NCBI RefSeq assembly: GCF_002303885.1
Contig: NZ_MRCM01000017.1
Coordinates: forward strand, 88,806-152,805
From: Flavobacterium sp. ACN2
GTDB lineage: Bacteria; Bacteroidota; Bacteroidia; Flavobacteriales; Flavobacteriaceae
Direction of reading: 5' to 3'
DNA: 64,000 nt
Positions 1 to 8,257 of this stretch are shown here, piece by piece (position 1 is the first letter of the stretch; every line of letters starts with the position of its first letter). The notes beneath the pieces were generated by a model that worked only from the letters and a program-made list of their open reading frames with translations, was not told the DNA's origin and ran no database searches. Position numbers and translations under genes: made by a program.

Positions 1-1277
1 TAAAATTTATGTTCGTCTTTGCTAATGACCAAAAATGAAACTAAAGATATAAGTGCGGCGGTTACCAAATAGAAACCTACATAACTCACATCATAGGTCT
101 TAGCTAACCAAATTGCTATCATTGGTGCAAAAGCAGCGCCCAAAATTCCAGCCATATTAAAAGTCAAAGAGGCTCCAGAATAACGAACATTTGTTGGAAA
201 TAATTCAGACAGAAAAGTTCCCAAAGGTCCGTAAGTAAAACCCATTAATGACATTCCGATGCAGGCAAAAATGGTAACCAAAACGATATTTCCAGAGCTT
301 AAAAAGTAAGAAAAGAAAAATCCGAAAACGGCAATAGCAGCAGTTGCGACGATAAGCATTTTGCGGCGACCAATCTTGTCGGCCACAACCGCAGAAACTG
401 GAATAAAAAGCGCAAAAAACAATACTGAGAATAATTGAATCAATAATCCGTCTCTTTTTACAATTCCCAAATCTGAAGTAGCCCAGCTAAGTGTAAATAC
501 GGTCATTAAATAGAAAACCAAGAATGTTGTTATTGCCGCGAATGTTCCAAAAATCAACTGATTTTTATATGATTTTACTAATTCCAGAAAAGGAACTTTT
601 ACCTCTTCTTCCTCTTTTTTGGCATTTTCAAACGAAGGCGTTTCTGTAATTTTAGTTCTAATATAAAAACCAACTATCACTAAAAATGCACTTGCAATAA
701 AAGGAATTCTCCAACCATAATTCATAAAATCTTCATTGCTCATAGAATCTGTCAACAACAAGAAAGTTCCACCAGAAAGCAATAATCCTATTGGAGCGCC
801 TAATTGCGGAAACATTCCGTACCAAGCACGTTTATTTGGTGGTGCATTTTCTATCGCCAATAAAACAGCGCCTCCCCACTCGCCTCCTAAACCAACACCT
901 TGTCCGAATCGGCAAAGCATTAATAATAACGGAGCGGCTACACCAATACTCGCATAACTTGGCAAAAATCCTATTGTTACTGTCGAAATTCCCATTGTCA
1001 ATAAAGCTGCAACAAGAGTAAACTTACGTCCGATCTTATCACCATAATGGCCAAAAAATGCCGAACCTAAAGGGCGCGACAAAAAGGCAATAGAAAAAGT
1101 GGCTAAAGATTCCAGAGTCGCCATTGTCGAATCTGAACTAGGAAAAAATAATTGAGGAAAAACCAACACTGCTGCATTGGCATAAATATAAAAATCAAAA
1201 AATTCAATTGTGGTACCAATAAGGCTTCCAAAAAGAACATGTTTTAGAGAGTTCTTTTTATTCTCGTTAGTTTTCAT
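1..1277 (-). CDS. MFS transporter, metabolite:H+ symporter type (3' end at window edge)
   Basis: Reading the minus strand from the ATG at 1277 gives about 425 codons without a stop up to the window edge. The last two visible bases (ta) could start the stop codon, so the protein may be nearly complete. It begins MKTNENKKNSLKHVLFGSLI and continues with IEFFDFYIY in helix 1, the MFS loop motif GHYGDKIGRK between helices 2 and 3 and a second loop DKIGRRK mid-protein, with about twelve hydrophobic segments. This is the pattern of the MHS subfamily (ProP, ShiA, KgtP), inner-membrane proton symporters for small zwitterions or organic acids. The substrate cannot be read from sequence. A TAnnTTTG-like hexamer lies on the minus strand at 1308-1315, without a clear -33 partner. 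It is transcribed away from bshC. Confidence 0.85.
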   Translation of the reverse strand, partial: MKTNENKKNSLKHVLFGSLIGTTIEFFDFYIYANAAVLVFPQLFFPSSDSTMATLESLATFSIAFLSRPLGSAFFGHYGDKIGRKFTLVAALLTMGISTVTIGFLPSYASIGVAAPLLLMLCRFGQGVGLGGEWGGAVLLAIENAPPNKRAWYGMFPQLGAPIGLLLSGGTFLLLTDSMSNEDFMNYGWRIPFIASAFLVIVGFYIRTKITETPSFENAKKEEEEVKVPFLELVKSYKNQLIFGTFAAITTFLVFYLMTVFTLSWATSDLGIVKRDGLLIQLFSVLFFALFIPVSAVVADKIGRRKMLIVATAAIAVFGFFFSYFLSSGNIVLVTIFACIGMSLMGFTYGPLGTFLSELFPTNVRYSGASLTFNMAGILGAAFAPMIAIWLAKTYDVSYVGFYLVTAALISLVSFLVISKDEHKF

Positions 1278-1549
1278 GTAAAATAGATATAACTTTTTTT
1301 TTGATTACAAAAATATAGTTTCATTATTAATAATTCATGTTTCAAAGAATTAGTTTTAAAACATCATACGTTTTTTAACAAATCTGATGTTTTTTCCATT
1401 TTAAAAACACGAATTTTATTTCAATTTAAAAACTTGATTTAAGGTACTTTAAAACAAAAATTAAAAATCAAATCTTAAGCATTCGTTAAAAGCGTTTTTA
1501 CCTGTATATTTTCATTAAATTTACAGCTGTCAAAAATAAATTTAAAATT

Positions 1550-3139
1550 ATGCCAACCGACTGTATCAGCTTTCAATCTTCTGGATATTTCTCTAAATTA
1601 ATGCAAGATTACTTAGATCAGAAACCAGAGTTAAAACCGCTGTACAACCATTTTCCAAGCCTAGAAAATTTTGAAAAACAAATAGCTGAAAAATCAGCCA
1701 ATTTTGATCATAACAATAGAAATGCATTGGTTGAAACGCTGGAAAAACAATATCAAAATATTGAAATTTCGGAGTCAACTCAACATAATATTGCGCTTTT
1801 AAAACTCGAAAATACATTTACCATTACAACCGGACATCAGCTAAATCTATTTAGCGGACCGTTATATTTTTTATATAAAATTATTTCTACGATTAATTTA
1901 ACTAAAGAATTAAAATCGAAATATCCTTCGTACAATTTTGTTCCAGTTTATTGGATGGCGACCGAAGATCACGATTTTGAAGAAATTAATTATTTTAATT
2001 TTAAAGGAAAAAAAATCCGTTGGAATGCAGAAAGTACTGGTCCCGTTGGAAGACTTTCAACTGAAGGCTTAGAGAATTTGTTTGAAATTTACTCTCAAGA
2101 ATTAGGTTCAAGCACCAATGCAAATACACTTAAGAAGCTTTTTGAAAATGCGTATTTAAAACACGAAAATCTAGCCGATGCAACTCGCTTTTTGGCCAAT
2201 GCGCTTTTTTCAAGCTATGGCTTAGTAATTATAGATGCAGACGATACCAATTTAAAACGTGCTTTTATTCCGTTTGTAAAAGAAGAATTAGAACATCAGA
2301 CTTCATTTAAAGCCGTTCAAAAATCAATTGAAGCACTTTCTGACTATACTGTTCAAGTAAATCCTCGTGAAATAAATTTATTTTACATTGAAGATAAACT
2401 GCGCGAAAGAATCATTTTTGAAAATGATAAATACCTAGTTAACAACACTAGAATTTCATTTTCTAAAGAAGAAATTCTAAAACTATTAGAAAGCAATCCT
2501 GAAAAATTCAGTCCCAATGTAATTATGCGTCCGCTATATCAGGAAATTATTCTTCCTAATCTTTGCTACATTGGCGGAGGCGGGGAAATTGCTTATTGGT
2601 TAGAATTAAAAGCTTTCTTTGAGGCAGTAAACATTACCTTCCCAATATTATTAGTTCGAAATTCAGTTCTTTTAGCAACCGAAAAACAAGTTAAAAAAGC
2701 CGATAATTTAAATTTAACTTGGAAAGATTTATTCAATAAATCAGAGAATTTAGTCAATCAGATTACGCATAAACTATCTCCGTTTCCAATTGATTTAACT
2801 CCTCAAAAAGAAGCGCTTGAAAAACAGTTTGCTTATCTTTTTGAATTGGCCGAAAAGACCGATAAATCTTTTTCTGGAGCAGTTAAAGCTCAAGAAGTAA
2901 AACAAAAGAAAGGTTTAGAAAATCTAGAAAAACGTTTGTTAAAAGCACAAAAAAGAAAACTAGCCGATCAATTGGAGCGTGTAACCGATTTGCAATGCGA
3001 ATTATTTCCAAACAACAGCCTTCAAGAGCGCCAAGCCAATTTTTCTGAATTTTATTTAGAAAAAGGAGAACAATTGATTCCGCTTTTAATTCAGAAATTA
3101 AAACCTTTAGAACATAATTTTGACATCATAATAATCTAA
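1550..3139 (+). CDS. bshC: Bacillithiol biosynthesis cysteine-adding enzyme BshC
   Basis: A 529-residue protein of the usual BshC length. BshC adds cysteine to glucosaminyl-malate, the last step of bacillithiol synthesis in the cytoplasm; Bacteroidota commonly use this thiol. Visible family signatures are GHQLNLFSGPLYF near residue 95, the segment PVYWMATEDHDFEEIN around 128-143, YIGGGGEIAYWLELK in the centre and a charged C-terminal coiled coil at about 445-480. The ATG follows an AT-rich leader with no ribosome-binding site. The gene stands alone: the MFS gene diverges from it, and the acyltransferase at 3263 follows after 123 bp. The bshA and bshB partners are not in the window. Confidence 0.93.
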   Translation: MPTDCISFQSSGYFSKLMQDYLDQKPELKPLYNHFPSLENFEKQIAEKSANFDHNNRNALVETLEKQYQNIEISESTQHNIALLKLENTFTITTGHQLNLFSGPLYFLYKIISTINLTKELKSKYPSYNFVPVYWMATEDHDFEEINYFNFKGKKIRWNAESTGPVGRLSTEGLENLFEIYSQELGSSTNANTLKKLFENAYLKHENLADATRFLANALFSSYGLVIIDADDTNLKRAFIPFVKEELEHQTSFKAVQKSIEALSDYTVQVNPREINLFYIEDKLRERIIFENDKYLVNNTRISFSKEEILKLLESNPEKFSPNVIMRPLYQEIILPNLCYIGGGGEIAYWLELKAFFEAVNITFPILLVRNSVLLATEKQVKKADNLNLTWKDLFNKSENLVNQITHKLSPFPIDLTPQKEALEKQFAYLFELAEKTDKSFSGAVKAQEVKQKKGLENLEKRLLKAQKRKLADQLERVTDLQCELFPNNSLQERQANFSEFYLEKGEQLIPLLIQKLKPLEHNFDIIII

Positions 3140-3262
3140 AATAATTATCTTTAGAAATTAAAAAGTACAGATTTAGAAACAAATAACCAGCACATTTTCT
3201 AAATCTTTACTCTCTCAAACCAAATAGAATTATATTTTATAACCTATTAACTAACTAACCTA

Positions 3263-4534
3263 ATGGTAAGAGAACGATTAATTTCGCTTGATGTCTTTCG
3301 CGGGCTGACAATTCTATTAATGACTATTGTAAACAATCCAGGTGATTGGGGAAATGTTTACCCTCCGCTTTTACATGCGTACTGGAATGGCTGTACACCA
3401 ACCGACCTTGTATTTCCGTTTTTTATTTTTATAATGGGAGTTGCTGTACCGCTTGCAATGCCAGAGAAAAAGTATGACGAAACAACATTTAACAAAATCC
3501 TGATTCGTTCTTTAAGAATGTTCTGTTTGGGGATTTTCTTTAATTTCTTTGGAAAAATTCAGCTTTTTGGATTAGACGGAATTCCGCTTCTAATTGGAAG
3601 ATTGGTCATTACTTTTGCGGTTGGTTATGCTTTGATGGGAAGTTTTAGCACGCGACTAAAAAACATTTTTGCATTTGGCATATTGGCTATTTATCTCATT
3701 TTAGCCTACGGCGGATTTGAAAATTATCAAGATGTTCGACTTCCTGGAGTTTTACAGCGTATTGCAGTAGTCTATTTTGTCGTTTCGCTTTTATATTTAA
3801 AGACATCTCGAAAAACTCAAATTATTACGGGAGCAATTTTACTTCTAGGGTATTGGGCGGTTATGACTTTAATTCCTGTTCCTGGTTTTGGAGAAGCAAA
3901 TTTAGAGAGAGGCACTAATTTAGCCGCTTGGGTTGATAGCATTTTCTTGAAAGGACATATGTACCATGAAACCAATACTTGGGATCCAGAAGGAATCTTA
4001 AGTACTTTGCCATCTATTGTAAACGGGATTATTGGTTTATTCATAGGACAAATTCTATTGCTTAATGTAACTAAAATCCAAAAAGCCCAAAGAATGGGAA
4101 TGATCGGCACTGCGTTAATCTTTTTCGGTTTAATCTGGGATTTAGTTTTTCCAATAAACAAATCAATCTGGACAAGCAGTTACGTTTTATATACAACAGG
4201 ATTGGCAACAATCTGTCTTACAGCATTATATTATATAATTGACATAAGAGAATACAAAAAAGGCTTTAAGCTATTTGTTATTTGGGGAGTAAACCCAATG
4301 ATTGTTTTCTTTGCTTCACAGATTATTCCTCAAGCTTTGGTACTCATTCGTTTTCAGCATCCATCGCTTCCTGGCGAACAAATTAACCTTTTAGATTATC
4401 TATACCGTTTCGGAATTGCACCATTTTTCAACAATCCAATGACTGCTTCTTTGGCAGGCGCATTAACATACGTTGCAATCTGGACATTTATTTTGTGGGT
4501 ATTCTACAGAAATAAACTGATTTTTAAAGTATAA
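3263..4534 (+). CDS. HGSNAT/DUF5009-like membrane acyltransferase
   Basis: A 423-residue polytopic membrane protein with about ten to twelve hydrophobic helices. The N-terminal signature RLISLDVFRGLTI, followed by DLVFPFFIFIMGVAVPLAM, is typical of proteins related to heparan-alpha-glucosaminide N-acetyltransferase (NagX, DUF5009), which move acetyl groups from cytoplasmic acetyl-CoA to sugars across the membrane. Other matching segments are LPGVLQRIAVVYF, DPEGILSTLPSIVNG and a C-terminal FFNNPMTASLAGAL. The acceptor is unknown; in Bacteroidota such proteins often accompany glycan turnover, but no glycosidase is adjacent here. A paralog lies at 18342-19532 on the other strand. Family assignment is confident; the specific function is inference. 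Confidence 0.8.
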   Translation: MVRERLISLDVFRGLTILLMTIVNNPGDWGNVYPPLLHAYWNGCTPTDLVFPFFIFIMGVAVPLAMPEKKYDETTFNKILIRSLRMFCLGIFFNFFGKIQLFGLDGIPLLIGRLVITFAVGYALMGSFSTRLKNIFAFGILAIYLILAYGGFENYQDVRLPGVLQRIAVVYFVVSLLYLKTSRKTQIITGAILLLGYWAVMTLIPVPGFGEANLERGTNLAAWVDSIFLKGHMYHETNTWDPEGILSTLPSIVNGIIGLFIGQILLLNVTKIQKAQRMGMIGTALIFFGLIWDLVFPINKSIWTSSYVLYTTGLATICLTALYYIIDIREYKKGFKLFVIWGVNPMIVFFASQIIPQALVLIRFQHPSLPGEQINLLDYLYRFGIAPFFNNPMTASLAGALTYVAIWTFILWVFYRNKLIFKV

Positions 4535-4550
4535 AAAGCACCACATTATG

Positions 4551-4576
4551 TAAAGACGCACCGCAATGCGTCTTTA
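4551..4576. repeat. GACGCA palindromic intergenic repeat, copy 1
   Basis: Ten-base arms TAAAGACGCA and TGCGTCTTTA around a six-base loop CCGCAA, 16 bp after the stop of the acyltransferase gene. The same core (GACGCAc-gca-GTGCGTC) recurs twice at 56240-56322. It could act as a 3' hairpin for the upstream gene. Confidence 0.75.
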
Positions 4577-4689
4577 TTATTCTTTATCAAAATTGTTTAT
4601 ATGCTTTAAGAAAATGTTTTTCTTGACCAAAACATCATTCTAATGTGTTTAAATTATGAATTTATTAAAATCAATTCATAAAAAAAGTA

Positions 4690-4697
4690 TACTTTTG
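4690..4697 (+). promoter_or_regulatory. Bacteroidota -7 element of ndk
   Basis: TACTTTTG matches the TAnnTTTG consensus of the Bacteroidota primary sigma factor and lies 23 bp before the ndk ATG, so the leader would be very short. No good TTG is present at the -33 spacing. Confidence 0.55.
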
Positions 4698-4720
4698 CAC
4701 AAAATTTAATAAAATATAAA

Positions 4721-5140
4721 ATGGCAACAAATAGAACTTTTACAATGATTAAACCAGATGCTGTTGCAAACGGACACATCGGGAATATCTTAGCAATGAT
4801 TACTAATGGTGGTTTCAAAATCGTTTCATTAAAATTAACTCAATTAACTGTAGCAGATGCAAAAGCATTTTACGCAGTTCACGCAGAAAGACCTTTCTAC
4901 GGAGAATTAGTTGAATTCATGTCTCGTGGACCAATTGTTGCTGCTATTTTAGAGAAAGATAACGCAGTAGAAGATTTCAGAACTTTAATTGGAGCTACAA
5001 ATCCAGCTGAAGCTGCTGAAGGAACTATTCGTAAAGCATACGCTACTTCAATAGGAGAAAATGCAGTTCACGGATCTGACAGCGACGAAAACGCTGCTAT
5101 CGAAAGCGCATTCCACTTTGCAGGAAGAGAGCAATTCTAA
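4721..5140 (+). CDS. ndk: Nucleoside diphosphate kinase
   Basis: A 139-residue cytoplasmic NDK of normal length. It transfers the gamma phosphate of ATP to other (d)NDPs through a phosphohistidine; the active-site histidine is H117 in NAVHGSDS. The N-terminal RTFTMIKPDAV and GPIVAAIL segments are canonical. Codon use is strongly biased and the coding sequence is less AT-rich than its flanks, as expected for a highly expressed gene. It is a single-gene unit with its own -7 element at 4690 and a strong bidirectional terminator at 5164. Confidence 0.97.
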   Translation: MATNRTFTMIKPDAVANGHIGNILAMITNGGFKIVSLKLTQLTVADAKAFYAVHAERPFYGELVEFMSRGPIVAAILEKDNAVEDFRTLIGATNPAEAAEGTIRKAYATSIGENAVHGSDSDENAAIESAFHFAGREQF

Positions 5141-5163
5141 TAAGAATTACAAATCAAACAAAA

Positions 5164-5197
5164 AAACCCGCTTCAAATTGAAGCGGGTTTTTTATTT
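5164..5197 (+). terminator. Bidirectional terminator between ndk and the convergent gene
   Basis: Near-perfect palindrome with arms AAACCCGCTTCAA and TTGAAGCGGGTTT (5164-5190) followed by a T-run. An A-run precedes it, so it can serve both ndk and the convergent gene ending at 5212. Confidence 0.9.
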
Positions 5198-5211
5198 TTA
5201 TTACGAACAGA

Positions 5212-5931
5212 TTATAGAGTATTAGCAGTCTTTTTTACCATTTTCTCGATTCTTCCATCTAAATCTTTCAAAAGCTCATCTAATGCACTCTCACACATTG
5301 GCAATACTTTATCAAAAGATAAAACAGGAATACCTCCTACAATTGTTCCGGTTTTCTTAGATGTTGCTCCTTCATTGAAAGCAAATAATTTTTTTCCATT
5401 TTTGTCATACAAAGCAATTCTTGCATAAGCTTTCATTTTAATAGTGCCTGTTCCACCAACAGCGAATCCTTTTACTACAGCAAAATGAATTTCAGTAAAC
5501 AAAACACCATCAGCATTATCTTTAAACATAGTTGCTGTAGCCACTTCGTTTGCAGAACCATTTATTCCTTCATAAATATATTTGTATCCCGGATAGTTGA
5601 TAATATATTTTCCAGCATCTCCTTCTTTATCAAAATGAGGAACGTAATCAATATATTCTTGTTTTTGAGTTACTTCCGTTTCAGGAATTAAATCAAAAGG
5701 AAATTTTTTCGAATAATCATTAAAAAATGCATTATGATATTTCTCCAAAATTGGCAATAAGTTAAAATTCGGATTACTTCCTAAATCTGTCACTGCAGCC
5801 AAACCATTTAAACCAAGCTCAGAAAGATCTATTGTTTTATCTGTATAAAAAGAGACAACAGCAACTTTTTTCTTTTGTGCAGAGCTAGTTAAAGCAAATA
5901 ATACGGTTAAAATAAGTAAAATTTTTTTCAT
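5212..5931 (-). CDS. Exported protein of unknown function
   Basis: 239 residues with a clear signal peptide (MKKILLILTVLFALTSSAQ, cleavage around residue 18 after SSA) and no lipobox cysteine. The mature part starts with KKKVAVVSFYTDKTIDLSEL, contains a Gly-rich hydrophobic segment (VKGFAVGGTGTIKMKAYARI) near residues 155-175 and ends in a charged helix. The layout vaguely recalls stress-response or lipoprotein-like alpha/beta proteins that start with a KVAVVSF strand, but I do not recognise a named family. It is a single gene with its own promoter at 5989-6019, converging on ndk. Confidence 0.7.
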   Translation of the reverse strand: MKKILLILTVLFALTSSAQKKKVAVVSFYTDKTIDLSELGLNGLAAVTDLGSNPNFNLLPILEKYHNAFFNDYSKKFPFDLIPETEVTQKQEYIDYVPHFDKEGDAGKYIINYPGYKYIYEGINGSANEVATATMFKDNADGVLFTEIHFAVVKGFAVGGTGTIKMKAYARIALYDKNGKKLFAFNEGATSKKTGTIVGGIPVLSFDKVLPMCESALDELLKDLDGRIEKMVKKTANTL

Positions 5932-5988
5932 TGTTTTTTTTAATTGTTTTTGGGTTACTAAAAGATGCTACTTACAAAAAATAACGCT

Positions 5989-6019
5989 CAAATGTATCGC
6001 AAAAAAAAACACTTCACAA
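5989..6019 (-). promoter_or_regulatory. Promoter of the exported protein gene, overlapping an upstream terminator
   Basis: On the minus strand TTG (6017-6019), 20 bp, then TACATTTG (5989-5996), 57 bp before the ATG at 5931. The TTG falls in the loop of the terminator hairpin of the upstream DUF721 gene (6009-6028). Confidence 0.55.
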
Positions 6020-6028
6020 TAGAAGTGT
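6009..6028 (-). terminator. Terminator of the lipoprotein-DUF721 operon
   Basis: Arms ACACTTC (6010-6016 region) and GAAGTGT, loop ACAATA. Read on the minus strand the hairpin is followed by a long T-run (the A-run at 6000-6009 on the plus strand). It sits 45 bp after the DUF721 stop. Confidence 0.75.
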
Positions 6029-6072
6029 TACTTATTTTTAAAGTTAATCTTATTAAAAAAAATCAAATGAAA

Positions 6073-6369
6073 TCAGCGTAAAACAACATCTTTTACTACC
6101 TCGCGTCCCAATTCTTCATTAATCATTTTAACAATTTTATATTTTCCATGAGTTAATTCTTCGCGCAGAACAGACGAGCCTAATTCTACATAAAGTGTAC
6201 TGCCTTTCAGTACAACATTTCGAGTATAAGTATTGACCCCACTCCCCATAAGATTTTTCCAAGCGTCACGAACATCAATTTGATCCATACCTGGTTGCAA
6301 TTTATTCACTTGAATAATCTGCTGTAATACAGCACTAATCGTGCTTTCGTTATTTAGTCTTTTCGCCAT
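6073..6369 (-). CDS. DUF721 (DciA-like) protein
   Basis: 98 residues. The body, with TISAVLQQIIQVNKLQPGMDQ, DAWKNLMGSGVNTYTRNV, LYVELGSSVLREELTHGK and the C-terminal VVKDVVLR, matches the DUF721 family. Larger DUF721 proteins include DciA, the replicative helicase loader found in bacteria without DnaC; in Bacteroidota the short form is usually encoded near recF, which is not visible here. Its ATG lies inside the 3' end of the lipoprotein gene at 6350-6790 (20 bp overlap, different frame), implying translational coupling. A helicase-loading role is inference from the family. Confidence 0.85.
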   Translation of the reverse strand: MAKRLNNESTISAVLQQIIQVNKLQPGMDQIDVRDAWKNLMGSGVNTYTRNVVLKGSTLYVELGSSVLREELTHGKYKIVKMINEELGREVVKDVVLR

Positions 6370-6790
6370 CGTTCAAAAGTTTTACTGGTCCAGCTTTTTT
6401 ATAATGATATTCAATTTTTTGTGGATTTTTAACCACCAATTTGTCATCAGAGAGCGAAATAATTTCCTCGCTCCATTTTGCATAATCCGTTTTATAATCT
6501 AAGAAAACTTGTTCTCCAGTAATACGAACCGAAACATTCTCAAAAGTGTCTGTTGTCAAAAATGTACCATCAAATTGTGGCATCACTTTCGTTCGAACTC
6601 CTTTATTATTTTTAATTTGAAAAAAATCAAAAGTCTCGTTCATTTTATATTCCTTCTCCTCGCCTTTCTCAAAAACCACTTTTTCAATTTCCCAATAACC
6701 ATTTAATTTAGCGAGGTCTGCAGGCTTTATTTCCTGTTTACAGCTCACAAATAAAAGTGAACAAAACAAAACTATAAAAGTGTTTTTCAT
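6350..6790 (-). CDS. Lipocalin-like lipoprotein
   Basis: 146 residues. Signal peptide with lipobox LLFVSC, lipidated cysteine at residue 17, so the product is predicted to be membrane-anchored. The mature domain opens with LNGYWEIEKVVFEKGEEKEY, followed by alternating beta segments (TFDFFQIKNNKG, DGTFLTTDTFENVSVRITGE, QVFLDYKTDYAKWSEEI), the look of the lipocalin-like fold common in flavobacterial lipoproteins. No ligand can be inferred. It overlaps the DUF721 gene by 20 bp and lies 53 bp downstream of the structured element at 6844-6922, which would be in its leader if transcription starts further upstream. Confidence 0.8.
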   Translation of the reverse strand: MKNTFIVLFCSLLFVSCKQEIKPADLAKLNGYWEIEKVVFEKGEEKEYKMNETFDFFQIKNNKGVRTKVMPQFDGTFLTTDTFENVSVRITGEQVFLDYKTDYAKWSEEIISLSDDKLVVKNPQKIEYHYKKAGPVKLLNDGEKTK

Positions 6791-6843
6791 AAATAAAAAT
6801 ATTAAAATTTATTCTTTTTTAATCTGAATGAAGTCGAAGAATT

Positions 6844-6922
6844 AGGAGCTATTTCCTGCTGTCCGCTGTATCTTTTGCGCCGAACCCCGGCACAAAAGGA
6901 TGCCGCTCCCATCATGGCTAGG
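6844..6922 (-). ncRNA. Structured intergenic element, Flavo-1-like candidate (copy 1)
   Basis: About 79 nt. Minus-strand reading begins TAGCCATGATGGGAGCGG and ends CAGCAGGAAATAGCTCCT. The inner stem pairs CTTTTGTGCCG with CGGCGCAAAAG around a short loop; its one imperfect position is a G-U pair only if the minus strand is the RNA. Outer short complements (GGGAG with CTCC, TAGCC with nearby GGCTA) suggest a multi-stem fold. A diverged relative lies at 54668-54810 in the same orientation relative to the next gene. The match to the Flavo-1 RNA motif is from memory and unverified. The rest of the gap 6791-7159 is AT-rich with nothing else recognisable. Confidence 0.5.
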
Positions 6923-7159
6923 CTTGCGGTTTCAAAAGAAGATATTCTCAGACTACAAAGATAACCTTATAATCCTCAAAAGAAATACTTTGCCTATTAA
7001 TTATTTTAAAAGATAAAACTGCCCTATTCTAATACATAAAAGACTTTTAAAGACAAACAATATCTAACATTATACAGAACTTTATCTCATTTACACATCA
7101 AAAAAATCTATCAAAAAGACAATAGCAAAATAATAATCAATAACTCAAAACTAAAAGCA

Positions 7160-7669
7160 GTGAAGACCATATCATTATTAATAATTACTATTTTATTTTT
7201 TAACTGCACTAAGCAAAAGCACACAAGCCATAATTATACAAAAAACAAAAAACAACATCTGACAGACAACAACAACATCCTGAAAGACAGTTCACATTTT
7301 TACAAAAAAGATTCAACAAAAGAGAACAAAAAAGAAAAAATTGATATAAAAATCATAAAAGCAACAATACGAGAAAGCTCTTATTCTGATCATAAAGACA
7401 TTGAAATAGTTTTTAAAAATACAGGCAAGAAAACAATTAAAGCTATCAAATTTGAATGGTCTTGCGTCAATTCTTTCGACGAACCTGCAAGTGGCAAGTA
7501 CTTTTATGGAGAAGGAAATTACCAGGAAAAATCCGCTATTCTTTTAAAACCAGGCCAAACCCAAACAGAATATTGGGAAGATTTCTCCACAGATGCCGAT
7601 AAAGTTACAAAAATAAAAGCTACCTATATTGTTTATACTGACGGCACAAAATGGAAGCTTAATAACTAA
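7160..7669 (+). CDS. Small lipoprotein of unknown function
   Basis: 169 residues from a GTG start. N-terminal signal with lipobox IILFFNC-like context (MKTISLLIITILFFNCTKQK), lipidated Cys at residue 16, then a Lys/Asn/His-rich low-complexity linker up to about residue 60. The C-terminal half (KIDIKIIKATIRESSYSDHK, then DIEIVFKNTGKKTIKAIKFEW) looks like an Ig-like FxLYD-type beta domain ending in LLKPGQTQTEYWEDF. The coding region is very AT-rich compared with its neighbours. No partner gene is adjacent; it sits in a region of sparse coding. Family not recognised with confidence. Confidence 0.65.
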   Translation: MKTISLLIITILFFNCTKQKHTSHNYTKNKKQHLTDNNNILKDSSHFYKKDSTKENKKEKIDIKIIKATIRESSYSDHKDIEIVFKNTGKKTIKAIKFEWSCVNSFDEPASGKYFYGEGNYQEKSAILLKPGQTQTEYWEDFSTDADKVTKIKATYIVYTDGTKWKLNN

Positions 7670-8086
7670 GACAATTCCTTACAAAGACAAAGAATCAACA
7701 TTAATCTTAACTAATCGATTAAACTATTTTGTACAATATTTACATTTTAATCTATAATTGCATGCAATAAAAATAAAGCCGAATCAGATCTTGTTCCAAC
7801 TCATGAAGAAACAATATATTTCCGTTTATAATTTTAACAAACACCGAATTCTTAAAAAAAACTATTTCAACAATCAAACTAGAATACAAACTTGAGAGAA
7901 TCATTTTTAATCCCAAATTAAAAACCAAAATTGACAGGAACGGAACTAGCCTTCAATTTTGTAAAACTGCCTTTATTCAAACACAACAAAAAAATGGAAC
8001 AAAAAAAGCTTATAAATAAAGTTTCATTAAAAACCTTTATTTATAAGCTCAATATTTTTAGAACGCTATATGTTAAGACAAAAAAG
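7670..8086. other. 417-bp gene-poor stretch with a perfect hairpin
   Basis: No credible gene. A perfect inverted repeat of 15 bp lies at 8007-8021 and 8035-8049 (AGCTTATAAATAAAG and its complement, 13-nt loop). The short open frame across it (7931-8122, plus) has no homology-like features, is AT-driven and collides with the small membrane protein gene on the other strand, so I treat it as non-coding. Confidence 0.6.
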
Positions 8087-8251
8087 CTACCGATTTGTTT
8101 TTATTCTCTTAAGAACCCCTAAAAAGAATAAAATTATTCCCGCCACTAGCAAAGCATAATAGACCGAAAGATTTTTATCCTTTAAAACATTTGCCAGAAC
8201 AAAAGAGAGTACACTAGCAAAATAAAAAGTTAAAGCTGATATATTTTTCAT
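8087..8251 (-). CDS. Small two-helix membrane protein downstream of ftsY
   Basis: A 54-residue open frame too short for usual length cut-offs. It starts MKNISALTFYFASVLSFVLA, has a polar turn NVLKDKNLSVYY and a second hydrophobic helix ALLVAGIILFFLGVLKR, then a basic tail KTNR and TAG. The ATG is 6 bp after the ftsY stop on the same strand, so it is probably co-transcribed with ftsY. Positive charges at the end of helix 2 and at residue 2 suggest both termini face the cytoplasm. Coding is supported by the hydrophobic-turn-hydrophobic pattern, which is hard to obtain by chance in AT-rich spacer, but I do not recognise a family. Confidence 0.6.
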   Translation of the reverse strand: MKNISALTFYFASVLSFVLANVLKDKNLSVYYALLVAGIILFFLGVLKRIKTNR

Positions 8252-8257
8252 TATTAA

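Noticed and set aside
736..1021. Two short open frames (736-957 and 791-1021, plus strand)
   Set aside because: They lie inside the MFS gene on the other strand and have no recognisable protein features; they are antisense shadows.
7931..8122. 63-aa plus-strand open frame
   Set aside because: Its sequence is Lys/Phe/Leu-rich as expected of random AT-rich DNA, it spans a perfect hairpin and overlaps the better-supported minus-strand small membrane gene.
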